Shown here: positions 40,207 to 48,845 of the stretch, piece after piece
How positions within the stretch are numbered: the stretch's first letter is position 1
How the letters are laid out: each line of letters starts with the position of its first letter
Assembly (NCBI RefSeq): GCF_044987625.1
Contig: NZ_JBJDSB010000002.1
Span: forward strand, 62,001-126,000
From: Desulfobaculum sp044987625
Lineage (GTDB): Bacteria > Desulfobacterota > Desulfovibrionia > Desulfovibrionales > Desulfovibrionaceae
Length of the DNA: 64,000 nt
Direction: 5' to 3'
Notes under the pieces: model-generated
What the model was told of the DNA's origin: nothing
Seen by the model: only the letters and a program-made list of their open reading frames with translations
Databases searched by the model: none
Translations under genes and position numbers: made by a program

Positions 40207-42645
40207 TTACGCCTTGGCGACCTGTACCAGATTGGTATGCTGAGGGTTGCCCTTTGCAAGGGGAGAGGGGCGCTGCGAGGTCAAAACGTTCACGCAGCCG
40301 CCGGTGTCCGCGCCCTTGGAGTTGGGCGTGAACCATGCGCCTTCGGGCAGTGAAAGCACGCCGGGCATCATTCTGGGGGTCACCTTGGCGACGGTGAACA
40401 CAGTGCCACGGCCGTTGTAGACCTTGACCTTGTCGCCGTGCTTAATGCCGCGGGCGTCGGCGTCCATCGGGTTGATCCACAGTTCCTGCGGGGCAACCTG
40501 CTTCAGCCAGTCCACGTTGCCGTAGGTGGAGTGGGTGCGCTGTTTGTAGTGGTGGCCGATGAGCTGCAGGGGGAATTCTTCGCGCAGCGGGTCGGACACG
40601 CCTTCCCATGTGGGGGTGTACTCGGGCAGGCCGGTAATCACGTCGCCTTCGGCAAGCTCCCACTTCTGGCCCAGTTCCCACAGGCGCTTGGAGAAGATTT
40701 CCAGCTTGCCGGAGGGCGTCTTGACCGGGTGCTTTTCCGGATTGTCGTGGAAGTCCTTAAAGGGCACGTTCGGCTTTTCCGTGTTCATGCGCTTGAAGAT
40801 GCCCATGGCAAAGGCGTCTTCCAGCTTGGCCGGAAGCTCGGGCAGCAGCTTTTTGGATTCGTCGTAGATGTGTTGGACCCACTGCTGGCGGGTACGGCCT
40901 TCGGTGAAGGTCTGCTCCGCGCCAAGGCGCTTGGCGATGCCTGCGCACATGTCGTACACGGTGCGGCACTCAAACATCGGCTCCACGGCGTGCTCGGCAA
41001 AGATGACGTAGCCCATCTTGGAAGCGGAGCCCTGTGGGGCGAAGTCGTCTTCCTCAAGGTTGGTCACGGCGGGCAGCAGGATGTCCGCATAGCGGGCGCT
41101 CGGCGTCATGAAGTTTTCAATGACGACGATGGTCTCGCACTTGGAGTCGTCCTGCAGAATCTCGTGGGTGCGGTTGGCCTCGGAGTGCTGGTTGATGATG
41201 CAGTTGCCCGCGTAGTTCCAGATGAACTTGATGGGCGTTGCCAGCTTGTCGCGGCCCTTGACGCCGTCGCGGGTGGCGGTCATTTCCGTGCCGCGCTCGA
41301 TGGCGTCAGTCCACATGAAGCACGAGATGGAGGTCTTCACCGGGTTGGACAGGGTGGGGAAGCTGGCAAAGGGAACGCCGTAGCCGCTTTCGCGCGCGCC
41401 GGTGTTGCCGCCCTGCACGCCCACGTTGCCGGTGAGGATGGGCAGCATGCTGACGGCGCGGCAGTTCTGCTCGCCGTTGGCCTGACGCTGCACGGACCAG
41501 CCCTGCGAGATGTAGCACGGCTTGGCGGTGCCGATTTCGCGGGCAAGCTGGATGATGCGGCGCTGGGGGATGCCGGTGATTTTGGCGGCCCATGCCGGAG
41601 TCTTGGCCGTGCCGTCCTTGCCCTTGCCCAGGATGTAGGACTTGTAGGAATTTCCTGCGGGCACGCCTTCGGGCATGCTGTCTTCATCAAAGCCGATGGT
41701 ACAGCGGCGGATGAAGTCGTTGTCCACGAGGTCTTCGGTAATCATCACGTAGGCCAGCGCGCTGATGAGCGCCGTGTCCGTGCCGGGGCGGATGGGAATC
41801 CACTCGTCGGCCACGGTGGCGGCGGTGTCGGTGTAGCGCGGGTCCACAACGATGACCTTGACGCCGCTCTTCTGGCGGGCTTCGATGAGGTCGTGGATGA
41901 TGCCGCCGCCGCTCATGCGGGTGGCGCCGGGGTTGTTGCCGAAGAACACCACCAGCTTGGAGTTGACGATGTCGGACACGGGGTTGCCGCTGACCCAGCC
42001 GTCACCAAAGGTGTAGGGCAGGGCCATGTCGATCATGGCGTCGCTGTAGGTGCCGTAGTGGTTCAGATACCCGCCGAGGCTGTTCATCAGGCGGGCGATG
42101 GGGGTGGCGCCGGTGGGCCACGACTTGGAGAGCACCGCACCGAGGTTGCCGGTGCCGTAGTTCAGGTACACGGACTCGTTGCCGTGCTTTTTGATGGTGT
42201 CGCCAAGGCGCTTTGCCACTTCATCAAGGGCCTCGTCCCAGCTGATGCGCTCGAACTTGCCTTCACCACGCTTGCCGACGCGGCGCATGGGGTACTTGAT
42301 GCGGTCCGGGGCGTAGATGCGGTGACGCATGGAACGCCCACGCAGACAGGCGCGCACCTGATGGTTGCCGTAGGAGTCGTCGCCGAGGTTGTCCGTCTCA
42401 ATGCGGGTAACCACGCCGTCCTTCACATGGGCGCGCAGGGCGCAGCGGCTGCCACAGTTGACGTTGCAGGAGGTCCAGACGATGTCTTCGGCCTCGGTGC
42501 GGGCGCTGACTGCGGGCTTCAGGCCGTAGAACAGGCCGCCGCCGGAAAGGGCGGCGACACCACCAAGCGCGGCGCTCCACTTGAGGAAGCTGCGGCGCTT
42601 GATGCCACCCTTTGCGGGAGTTTGTGATGCCTTTGTTTCGTGCAT
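40207..42645 (-). CDS. dmsA: DMSO reductase catalytic subunit DmsA (Tat-exported molybdoenzyme)
   Basis: 812 residues. The twin-arginine signal is KRRSFLKW at 16-23. The FS0 4Fe-4S site is CNVNCGSRC at 60-68 with a further Cys in RACLRGR. The Mo-bis-MGD region shows SLGGYLNHYGTYSDAMIDMA, where the Ser after TY is the expected Mo ligand, and FFGNNPGATRMSGGG. From memory, much of the sequence follows E. coli DmsA closely, down to NVLTSQRPSPLAKGNPQHTNLVQV at the end. It reduces DMSO and related S- and N-oxides at the membrane. ATG 42645 follows AAGGATTGAGA. A sigma-54 promoter and two regulator boxes lie upstream. Confidence 0.97.
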   Translation of the reverse strand: MHETKASQTPAKGGIKRRSFLKWSAALGGVAALSGGGLFYGLKPAVSARTEAEDIVWTSCNVNCGSRCALRAHVKDGVVTRIETDNLGDDSYGNHQVRACLRGRSMRHRIYAPDRIKYPMRRVGKRGEGKFERISWDEALDEVAKRLGDTIKKHGNESVYLNYGTGNLGAVLSKSWPTGATPIARLMNSLGGYLNHYGTYSDAMIDMALPYTFGDGWVSGNPVSDIVNSKLVVFFGNNPGATRMSGGGIIHDLIEARQKSGVKVIVVDPRYTDTAATVADEWIPIRPGTDTALISALAYVMITEDLVDNDFIRRCTIGFDEDSMPEGVPAGNSYKSYILGKGKDGTAKTPAWAAKITGIPQRRIIQLAREIGTAKPCYISQGWSVQRQANGEQNCRAVSMLPILTGNVGVQGGNTGARESGYGVPFASFPTLSNPVKTSISCFMWTDAIERGTEMTATRDGVKGRDKLATPIKFIWNYAGNCIINQHSEANRTHEILQDDSKCETIVVIENFMTPSARYADILLPAVTNLEEDDFAPQGSASKMGYVIFAEHAVEPMFECRTVYDMCAGIAKRLGAEQTFTEGRTRQQWVQHIYDESKKLLPELPAKLEDAFAMGIFKRMNTEKPNVPFKDFHDNPEKHPVKTPSGKLEIFSKRLWELGQKWELAEGDVITGLPEYTPTWEGVSDPLREEFPLQLIGHHYKQRTHSTYGNVDWLKQVAPQELWINPMDADARGIKHGDKVKVYNGRGTVFTVAKVTPRMMPGVLSLPEGAWFTPNSKGADTGGCVNVLTSQRPSPLAKGNPQHTNLVQVAKA

Positions 42646-42716
42646 TCTCAATCCTTGAAGATGGTTTCGTGTGTGTTGGAACGGAAACCTGATCGTGTCC
42701 AAATTGTCACAGAAGG

Positions 42717-42732
42717 AACAAGATGCGTGCCA
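42717..42732 (-). promoter_or_regulatory. Sigma-54 promoter of dmsABC-torD-ferredoxin-moaA
   Basis: The minus strand reads TGGCACG-CATC-TTGTT; the -24 element is perfect and the -12 has TTGT instead of TTGC. Predicted start about 62 nt before the dmsA ATG. The adjacent upstream gene encodes a sigma-54 activator. Confidence 0.82.
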
Positions 42733-42795
42733 TAGAGCGAAAGGCTTTGATTTCGGGCAGATAGTGAACGTTGTGGCCGCACGCGCCGCGGCGGG

Positions 42796-42812
42796 TTCCA
42801 CTTTTTGTGGAG
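42796..42812. promoter_or_regulatory. Activator box 1 upstream of dmsA
   Basis: TTCCAC-TTTTT-GTGGAG, an inverted repeat centred 72 bp upstream of the sigma-54 promoter. The same motif occurs twice upstream of the FmdE-MoeA gene. Confidence 0.7.
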
Positions 42813-42838
42813 GGTGCGGCGCTGTGTGGGGTGTCCGT

Positions 42839-42855
42839 GTCCAGCGTGGGCGGAA
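42839..42855. promoter_or_regulatory. Activator box 2 upstream of dmsA (degenerate)
   Basis: GTCCAG-CGTGG-GCGGAA, centred exactly 43 bp from box 1, which is the same spacing as the box pair at 48786-48845. It is a weaker match and lies just before the end of the regulator gene. Confidence 0.45.
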
Positions 42856-42858
42856 AAG

Positions 42859-44313
42859 TTAGTCCTTATCGATGTCAAAGCGCTTGAGCTGGGCGTAGAT
42901 GCGGCTTTTACCAAGGCCGGATATTTCACACGCTTCGCTCACCTTCCATCCGGCGGCTTCCATAAGCCCCGTAAAATAACACTCGTCCATAACAGTCAGA
43001 ATTTCCTCACGAAAATCCTTATAGTTCGGAAAGCCGCCCGTGGCGCACAGGTGCGCGTCGAAGACGCCCCGCATGGCGCGCTGCGGGTCGCAGGCGGCGT
43101 CCGGCGCGCTCTCGCTTGTGCCCGTGGGCACACTGGCGAGGTTCTCCTTCAGCATGCTGATGCGCAGGCGCTCGGGCAGATGCTTGAAGAAGAGTTCCGG
43201 CTCGTAATAGGCGCCGACGATGGCGCTCTCCAGCGTATTGCCCAGTTCGCGCACGTTGCCGGGCCACGAGTGGGCGCGCAGGGCGTCCATGAAGTCCGGG
43301 GCGAAGGTTTTGGGGGTAATGCCGTTTTTGGCGTAGATGCGCTCCGCCAGTGCGGGGACAAGGGCGTCGATGTCCTCGGGGCGCTCGCGCAGGGGCGGAA
43401 TCTGGATGGTGACGGCGCACAGGCGGTAGAGCAGGTCCTCGCGGAATTCGCCGTCCTCAGCCATGGTTTCCAGATTCCGGTGGGTGGCCGCCACCACGCG
43501 GAAGTCGCTGGAGACCTCGTGCTGGGCGCCAACGGGGCGGAAGCGTTTTTCCTGCAACACGCGCAGGAATTTTTTCTGCAGGTCAAGGGGAAGCTCGCCG
43601 ACCTCGTCAAGGAACAGGGTGCCGCCGTCGGCTTCCTTGACCAGACCGGTGCGCGGGGCGTCCGCGCCGGTAAAGGCGCCGCGCACGTGCCCGAACAGGG
43701 TGCTCTCCATGAGGTTGGCGGGAATGGCGGCGCAGTCCACCACGATGAAGGGCTGGTCCGCGCGGGCGCTGTTTTCGTGCAGGGCGTGGGCGAAAAGCTC
43801 CTTGCCGCTGCCCGTCTCGCCGGAGAGGAGCACATTGGCGTTGCCGCGCGCGGCGATGGCGAGGCGCTCCATGGTCTTCTCTATGGCGGCGCTGTCGCCA
43901 ACAATGCCGCAGCGCTTGACGGGTGCGGGGCGGGTCAGCTCGCGCAGGTTGTCGCGGTATTTGAGCACGCGCTTGAGGGGCAGCAGGATTTTCTTGGGGG
44001 ACAGGGGCTTTTGCAGGTAGTCCCACGCGCCGTTTTTGATGGCGAGTTCCGCGCCGTCCGGGTCGCCTGCGCCGGTCATGATGATGACCTCGGGCGGCAC
44101 GGGCAGGTTCTTCAGGTGCGGCTGGATGTCCAGACCGTTGCCGTCGGGCAGGCGGACGTCCAAAAACAGCACGTCAAAGTCGCCGCCAAGGGCGCGGCTG
44201 AGGCCGTCGGCATAGGTGTGCGCGCTTTCGGCGTTGTGCCCGATGTTGCGCACCAATTCGCCGAGTGCCTCGCAGGTGGGGGCGTTGTCGTCAATGATCA
44301 GAACATTTGCCAT
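42859..44313 (-). CDS. Sigma-54-dependent response regulator, probable activator of the DMSO reductase operon
   Basis: 484 residues. REC domain (1-120) with phosphoacceptor Asp in VLFLDVRLPDG and Lys in YLQKPLS. AAA+ domain (about 140-370) with Walker A GETGSGKE, the sigma-54-contacting GAFTGA loop intact, Walker B GGTLFLDEVGEL and the arginine-finger region. A C-terminal Fis-type helix-turn-helix is seen in WKVSEACEISGLGKSRIYAQLKRF. It is 15 bp after the kinase gene and directly upstream of dmsA with its sigma-54 promoter and palindromic boxes. The HTH protein should bind as a dimer to such boxes. Confidence 0.95.
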   Translation of the reverse strand: MANVLIIDDNAPTCEALGELVRNIGHNAESAHTYADGLSRALGGDFDVLFLDVRLPDGNGLDIQPHLKNLPVPPEVIIMTGAGDPDGAELAIKNGAWDYLQKPLSPKKILLPLKRVLKYRDNLRELTRPAPVKRCGIVGDSAAIEKTMERLAIAARGNANVLLSGETGSGKELFAHALHENSARADQPFIVVDCAAIPANLMESTLFGHVRGAFTGADAPRTGLVKEADGGTLFLDEVGELPLDLQKKFLRVLQEKRFRPVGAQHEVSSDFRVVAATHRNLETMAEDGEFREDLLYRLCAVTIQIPPLRERPEDIDALVPALAERIYAKNGITPKTFAPDFMDALRAHSWPGNVRELGNTLESAIVGAYYEPELFFKHLPERLRISMLKENLASVPTGTSESAPDAACDPQRAMRGVFDAHLCATGGFPNYKDFREEILTVMDECYFTGLMEAAGWKVSEACEISGLGKSRIYAQLKRFDIDKD

Positions 44314-44328
44314 GATATTCCTCTGTCG

Positions 44329-46902
44329 CTAGGCCTGCCGGCCGTCTTCGGTCTGGGGGCGCAGATATTTGCGCACCGTGACGGCAAGGTCCTGCAGGCT
44401 GACGGGTTTCTTCAGGTATTCCTGTATGCCAAGGCGCGCGGCGTCGTGCTCGTTAAAGCTGTGGCTGTAGCCTGTGCACAGAATGATGGGCACATCCGGC
44501 CGGATGGCGAGGATTTCCCCCGCCAGCTTGTCGCCGCGCAGGTCCGGCATGTTGTAGTCCGTGATGACGAGGTCAAAGGACGCCGGGTCCCGGCGGAAGT
44601 CGCCAAGGGCGGCGCGGCTTTCCGTGGCGGCATGCACGCGGTAGCCAAGGCGCGTCAGCAGGCTGGTGTACGACTCGGTAAGGTCGTGCTCGTCATCCAC
44701 AAACAGGATGCGGCCTGTGCCGCAGGGCAGGCTGGGCTTTTCATGCGCGGGCTGGACTTCTTCGGCAAATTCTTGCGCGGGCAGGAGCACGGTAAAGGTG
44801 GAGCCTTTGCCGAGGGTGCTGTCCACCAGCACGGTGCCGCCCCATGATTTGACAATGCCGTCCACCACCGCAAGGCCGAGGCCCGTCCCCTCGCTGGGGG
44901 TTTTGGTGGTGTAGAACGGCTCGAAAATGCGTTCCAGTTTTTCCGGACTGATGCCCGTGCCCGTGTCCGCCACCGCAATGGCGAGGTAGCGTCCCGGTGG
45001 CAGGGAGCCACCTTCCGGACCGCCCGTCATGCGGCGGTGCACTGCGCCAAGGGTGATGCTCAGGCGTCCGCCCTCTGCGTGCATGGCGTGGGCGGCGTTG
45101 GTGCACAGGTTCATGAGCACCTGATGAATCTGCGTCGGCTCGGCAAGAACCGGCGGCTCCGGCGACTGGATGGTGTAGTCGATGGCGATGGACGCCGGGA
45201 GCGAGGCCTCAAGGAACTTCACGGTCTCCTTCACAATGGGGCTGATGGTCAACAGCGCCACTTCGTCGCCGCCCTTGCGGGCAAAGCTGAGAATCTGGCT
45301 GACGAGGTTGCGGCCTCGGTCCGCCGCCGTGAGGATGCTGCGAATTTTGTTCTTGAGGGTTTCGTCGTCACCGGCGTGGAACATCTCCACCAGTTCGCCG
45401 TTGGCGATGATGACGCCGAGGATGTTGTTGAAATCATGGGCGATGCCGCCGGCAAGGGTGCCGAGGGCTTCCATGCGCTGCACGCGCTGGAGCTGGCGCT
45501 CCTTCTCGTGCAGGGAAATTTCCGTGCGCTTGCGTTGCAGGGCTTCCTCAAAGGCGAACAGCATCTCCGCCAGCAGGGTGACTTCACTTTGGGTATGCGC
45601 CTGCCGCATGCGCGTTGCCGCGATGATTTGGGGCTTGGCGTCGTGGTCGCCCTGCAGCGGTACGGCCACAACGTGCAGGTGCGCCTTGCCTGCCTCGTCG
45701 GTGCACAGCGCCTGAATAACGCGGCCACGCGCGAGGTCGCGGACCTGCGTCTCGTCCAGCCGGGTGGAGAGAAAGAGCGTGGCGTGCTCCTCGGATGCAT
45801 CATGCGAGGCCACGCCGAGCAGTTCCAGAATGGAGCCATCGGCGTGCACTTCGCCCCATGCGGCGTAGTCGCTGCCGGACAGGCCCATGGCCTCATCCAA
45901 ACAGCGGCGCATGACTTCGCGCTCCGTGTGGCACTCCAGTGAGCCGAGCAGAACCTTGTTGATGGAGCTTAGCGCCGCGGTCCGCAGGGCCACCTGCCGT
46001 TTGAGGCTGCGGTTCCATACCAGGATAAGACAGATGCCGCCGATGACAACACCCACCGCCGCCAGCATGCCCAGCCAGAAGGTGCGGCTCATCCAGAACG
46101 GTTCGTACTGCAGGGACAGCCACTTTTCCTCAATGGCCTTACGCTCGTGCGGGAGGATAAGGGCAAAGCCCTTGCGCAGGATGCTGTTGAGCATCTGCAT
46201 GTTCTTGCGCGAGGCCATGCGCAGTTCGATGGAATAGTTGGTCAGCCCCGCGATGCGCAGATTGCTGATGCGCGCGTTGGCGATGTAGTGCGAGGCCAGC
46301 GCCATGTCGCAGATCAGCGCGTCAATGTCGCCAACGGCCAGCGAGCGCAGCCCGCCGATATAGCCGCCCGCCACGGGCACCACTTCGCAGTCCACCTTGA
46401 GGCGTGTTTTCAGGTACTTGGTGAAGTCCGGCGACACGGTGACGCCAATGCGCATGCCGCCCAGCTTGTCGAGGGTGAGGTCGTCCGTGAATTCCTTTCG
46501 CGTGATGATGGCGGCGGGAACGCTGACGTAGGACTGGGTAAAGTCAAGGTACTGCTGGCGCTCCTCGGTCATCTCAATGGCGGCGATGATGTCGATGTCG
46601 CCGGCCTTGATGCGCCGCAGGAGTTCCTCGCGGTTGCGAAAGCGGACGGGCTTAAAGTCCAGCCCCACCTTTTTGCTGATGAGCTTGATGTAGTCCGCAC
46701 TGAGGCCGGTGTACGTCCCCTCAAGGTCAAATTCCTCGTACGGGGGGAAGTGCAGGCTGGTGCCGATGGTGATCTCGTCCTTGTGGTCCTTAATCCACTG
46801 CCGCTCTTCGGGCGTGAGGGGATTTTGGGGCGAGTAGTCGTCGCAACCGGCAAGAACGGTGATGGCCACAAGGGCGAGGAGCACAAGGGCTCGCTTGAGC
46901 AT
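44329..46902 (-). CDS. Hybrid histidine kinase with periplasmic solute-binding (SBP3) sensor
   Basis: 857 residues. A lipoprotein-like or uncleaved signal with lipobox LAGC at 18-21. An SBP_bac_3 domain (about 40-265) with TIGTSLHFPPYEEFDLEGTYTGLSADYIKLI and the RIKAGDIDIIAAIEMTEERQQYLDFTQSY signature resembles the Venus-flytrap domains of BvgS-type kinases. TM at about 275-300, a GAF-like domain (330-470), HisKA with phospho-His in GIAHDFNNILG, HATPase (DTGTGISPEKLERIFEPFYTTK) and a C-terminal REC (about 735-850; phosphoacceptor in LVITDYNMPD). It probably phosphorylates the adjacent sigma-54 regulator in response to a periplasmic ligand, perhaps DMSO or a related oxide. Confidence 0.92.
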   Translation of the reverse strand: MLKRALVLLALVAITVLAGCDDYSPQNPLTPEERQWIKDHKDEITIGTSLHFPPYEEFDLEGTYTGLSADYIKLISKKVGLDFKPVRFRNREELLRRIKAGDIDIIAAIEMTEERQQYLDFTQSYVSVPAAIITRKEFTDDLTLDKLGGMRIGVTVSPDFTKYLKTRLKVDCEVVPVAGGYIGGLRSLAVGDIDALICDMALASHYIANARISNLRIAGLTNYSIELRMASRKNMQMLNSILRKGFALILPHERKAIEEKWLSLQYEPFWMSRTFWLGMLAAVGVVIGGICLILVWNRSLKRQVALRTAALSSINKVLLGSLECHTEREVMRRCLDEAMGLSGSDYAAWGEVHADGSILELLGVASHDASEEHATLFLSTRLDETQVRDLARGRVIQALCTDEAGKAHLHVVAVPLQGDHDAKPQIIAATRMRQAHTQSEVTLLAEMLFAFEEALQRKRTEISLHEKERQLQRVQRMEALGTLAGGIAHDFNNILGVIIANGELVEMFHAGDDETLKNKIRSILTAADRGRNLVSQILSFARKGGDEVALLTISPIVKETVKFLEASLPASIAIDYTIQSPEPPVLAEPTQIHQVLMNLCTNAAHAMHAEGGRLSITLGAVHRRMTGGPEGGSLPPGRYLAIAVADTGTGISPEKLERIFEPFYTTKTPSEGTGLGLAVVDGIVKSWGGTVLVDSTLGKGSTFTVLLPAQEFAEEVQPAHEKPSLPCGTGRILFVDDEHDLTESYTSLLTRLGYRVHAATESRAALGDFRRDPASFDLVITDYNMPDLRGDKLAGEILAIRPDVPIILCTGYSHSFNEHDAARLGIQEYLKKPVSLQDLAVTVRKYLRPQTEDGRQA

Positions 46903-46919
46903 GGGGGGTGACTCTCCTT

Positions 46920-46963
46920 GGATGCGCCCGCCGCCCCGGGGGGGGCGGCGGGGCGGAGCATCC
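46920..46963 (-). other. Intercistronic hairpin before the hybrid kinase gene
   Basis: An outer 6-bp stem GGATGC/GCATCC and an inner 10-bp stem of pure G/C (CCGCCGCCCC with GGGGCGGCGG). No U tract. It lies between the FmdE-MoeA gene and the kinase and may lower kinase expression. Confidence 0.6.
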
Positions 46964-46976
46964 ATAAAGGCCGTGG

Positions 46977-48656
46977 CTATTTGCCGAAGGGGCACTTGGG
47001 GAAGCTGCAGTTGGTGCAGCCAAGGCACATGCCGCCTTCGCCAAGGCGGGCGAGGTCTTCGCGGGTGATGGACAGACCGGCCAGCAGGCGCGGCAGCAGC
47101 AGGTCAAGGCTGGTGCGCTTGAAGAACAGCGCGCAGGCGGGAACGCCCAGCAGCGGCGCATCGCCAACGCGGCCCACCAGCGTCATGGCGCCGGGCAGAA
47201 TGGGCGCGCCGTAGACGAGGTCCGTGGCTCCTGCGTCCACAAGGCCGTGGCGGGTGACGTCGTCCGGGTCAACGGACAGGCCTGCGGTGGTGATGATGAG
47301 GTCGCAGCCGTCGGCAATGAACTGCTTTACGGTGTCGCGGATGATGTCGCGGTCGTCGGGGACAATGGCGCAGCGGTGCACGCTGGAGCCAAGGTCCGTG
47401 AGCTTGGCGCGGATGATGCCTTCAAAGCGGTCCTCAATGGTGCCGTTGAACACTTCATCGCCGGTGATGAGCACGCCCGCGCGGGCGGCCTTCAGCGGCA
47501 GCACCTGAAAGACGGGGCCAGCCTCAAGGGTGGCCATGGCGCGCTGGAAGTCCGGGCGGCGCAGGTACAGCGGAATGGCGCGGGTGGCGGCCACTTCGGC
47601 GTCTTGTCGCACGAGGGTCCAGCCGTTGCGGCTGGCGGCCATCACGCCGGGGGCGAGGTTGAAGGCGTACAGGCGGTCGGTATCCACGCACAGCAGGCCG
47701 TCGCGCTCGGCGCGCAGGGTGACCTTGCCTTCGTGCGGTTCTGCCGGGGCGTGAACGCCGGCGCCGGACATGGCGTCTGCAAAGGCCTTGGCGCAGTCGT
47801 TTTCGTGCACCCAGTCCTCGCCGACTTCGCTTTCGGAAACATAGACGTTGTTGCGGCCCATGGTCTGCAGGCGGCACAGGTCGCCCGCCTCAAAGGTCTG
47901 GCCCTTGCGGAAGGCCGCGCCCTTGCTCTCGCCGGGGACGATGCGGGTCATGTCGTGCAGGGCGTCCTTGCCCACGGCGTCGTCCACGGCCACGGTGTGC
48001 AGGGTTTCCGGCACGGGGTAGACCACGGATTCGCCGTCGCCCTCAGTGGTGGCGGGGCGCACGTAGGGGGATTCGCCACGGCAGGAGCGGCACATGGGGC
48101 CGTGCATGGAGGGGTAGGCGTCGCCGCACAGGGGGCAGATGGCAATGTCGCCCTTGCTGCGCTTGACCAGCATCTCCTTGCTGACCTGAATAGGCTCCAC
48201 GCTGAGGATGTCCGCGCCGTAGGTGCCGATTTCCCAGCGGAGCTTGTCGGAGTCCTGCTCGGGCTTGGGCTTTTCCTTCAGGAACCATACGCGCAGCTCC
48301 GAGTCCGCCGGGAGCTTGTCCACGTCCAGACGCACGCGCACGCCAACGCCGGTGTATTTGTCGTACATGCTCATGGCGTAGATGCCAAAATTCAGCACAC
48401 GCACCCAGCCGTTGCCCAGCGTACAGGGCGTCAGCATCTGGATGGCGTCGGGCAAACACCACGAGGTTTCGGAAATGGCCTCAAAGAGGGTGCCTTCGGG
48501 CAGGTGGCGTCTGGCCTCTTCCACCATGTAGCCGCCAATAAGCAGGCCCGGGGCGGGATAGTTGTGGAACAGGCGCGCCATCTCGATGAATTCTTCAAAG
48601 GTATGGGAACCGATATTCCTGTATCCGGCAGCGCCGGACGTCTGGGATGCAGTCAT
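46977..48656 (-). CDS. FmdE domain fused to MoeA/MogA-like molybdopterin-binding domain
   Basis: 559 residues. The N-terminal ~200 residues match the FmdE family: THTFEEFIEMARLFHNYPAPGLLIGGYMVEEARRHLP with a His and later Cys residues, plus a zinc-finger-like CPLCGDAYPSMHGPMCRSC. FmdE was named from methanogen formylmethanofuran dehydrogenase operons. The C-terminal ~250 residues match MoCF_biosynth/MoeA: GVLITGDEVFNGTIEDRF, IIPDDRDIIRDTV-like order, DLIITTAGLSVDPDDVTR. The end has Cys-rich CLGCTNCSFPKCPFGK. It may insert or test molybdenum in the cofactor. The context (sigma-54 promoter with dms-type boxes, kinase and regulator downstream) ties it to DMSO reductase. Confidence 0.87.
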   Translation of the reverse strand: MTASQTSGAAGYRNIGSHTFEEFIEMARLFHNYPAPGLLIGGYMVEEARRHLPEGTLFEAISETSWCLPDAIQMLTPCTLGNGWVRVLNFGIYAMSMYDKYTGVGVRVRLDVDKLPADSELRVWFLKEKPKPEQDSDKLRWEIGTYGADILSVEPIQVSKEMLVKRSKGDIAICPLCGDAYPSMHGPMCRSCRGESPYVRPATTEGDGESVVYPVPETLHTVAVDDAVGKDALHDMTRIVPGESKGAAFRKGQTFEAGDLCRLQTMGRNNVYVSESEVGEDWVHENDCAKAFADAMSGAGVHAPAEPHEGKVTLRAERDGLLCVDTDRLYAFNLAPGVMAASRNGWTLVRQDAEVAATRAIPLYLRRPDFQRAMATLEAGPVFQVLPLKAARAGVLITGDEVFNGTIEDRFEGIIRAKLTDLGSSVHRCAIVPDDRDIIRDTVKQFIADGCDLIITTAGLSVDPDDVTRHGLVDAGATDLVYGAPILPGAMTLVGRVGDAPLLGVPACALFFKRTSLDLLLPRLLAGLSITREDLARLGEGGMCLGCTNCSFPKCPFGK

Positions 48657-48698
48657 GTGATGCTCCTGATGGATGATATAGGGGGTGCATCCGCTCAG

Positions 48699-48714
48699 TA
48701 CAAGGAGTGTGCCA
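48699..48714 (-). promoter_or_regulatory. Sigma-54 promoter of the FmdE-MoeA / kinase / regulator operon
   Basis: The minus strand reads TGGCACA-CTCC-TTGTA, nearly identical in design to the dmsA promoter (same TTGT at -12). Predicted start about 33 nt before the ATG. Confidence 0.8.
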
Positions 48715-48785
48715 GAAAGGGAATGTTGTGATGGGAACGATTTCAACAGGTTAGCTGAAGAAGCGGCGCACGCACGAAGGGCAGT

Positions 48786-48802
48786 TTCCATAAAATGTGG
48801 AA
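48786..48802. promoter_or_regulatory. Activator box 1 upstream of FmdE-MoeA gene
   Basis: TTCCAT-AAAAT-GTGGAA, centred 80 bp upstream of the sigma-54 promoter. Confidence 0.72.
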
Positions 48803-48828
48803 GGTCTGTCAAACGGAAAAGTGTCGCC

Positions 48829-48845
48829 TTCCAGAAAATGTGGAA
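48829..48845. promoter_or_regulatory. Activator box 2 upstream of FmdE-MoeA gene
   Basis: TTCCAG-AAAAT-GTGGAA, centred 43 bp (about four helical turns) from box 1. The two boxes share 11 consecutive bases, AAAATGTGGAA. Confidence 0.72.

Noticed and set aside
40438..42627. Long open frame (729 codons) antisense to dmsA
   Set aside because: Mirror of the GC3 bias of dmsA; composition rich in Val/Gly/Ala/His and no domain; dmsA is certain.
42805..44847. Long open frame (680 codons) antisense to the sigma-54 regulator
   Set aside because: Shadow of a clear AAA+ regulator gene; no start signal.
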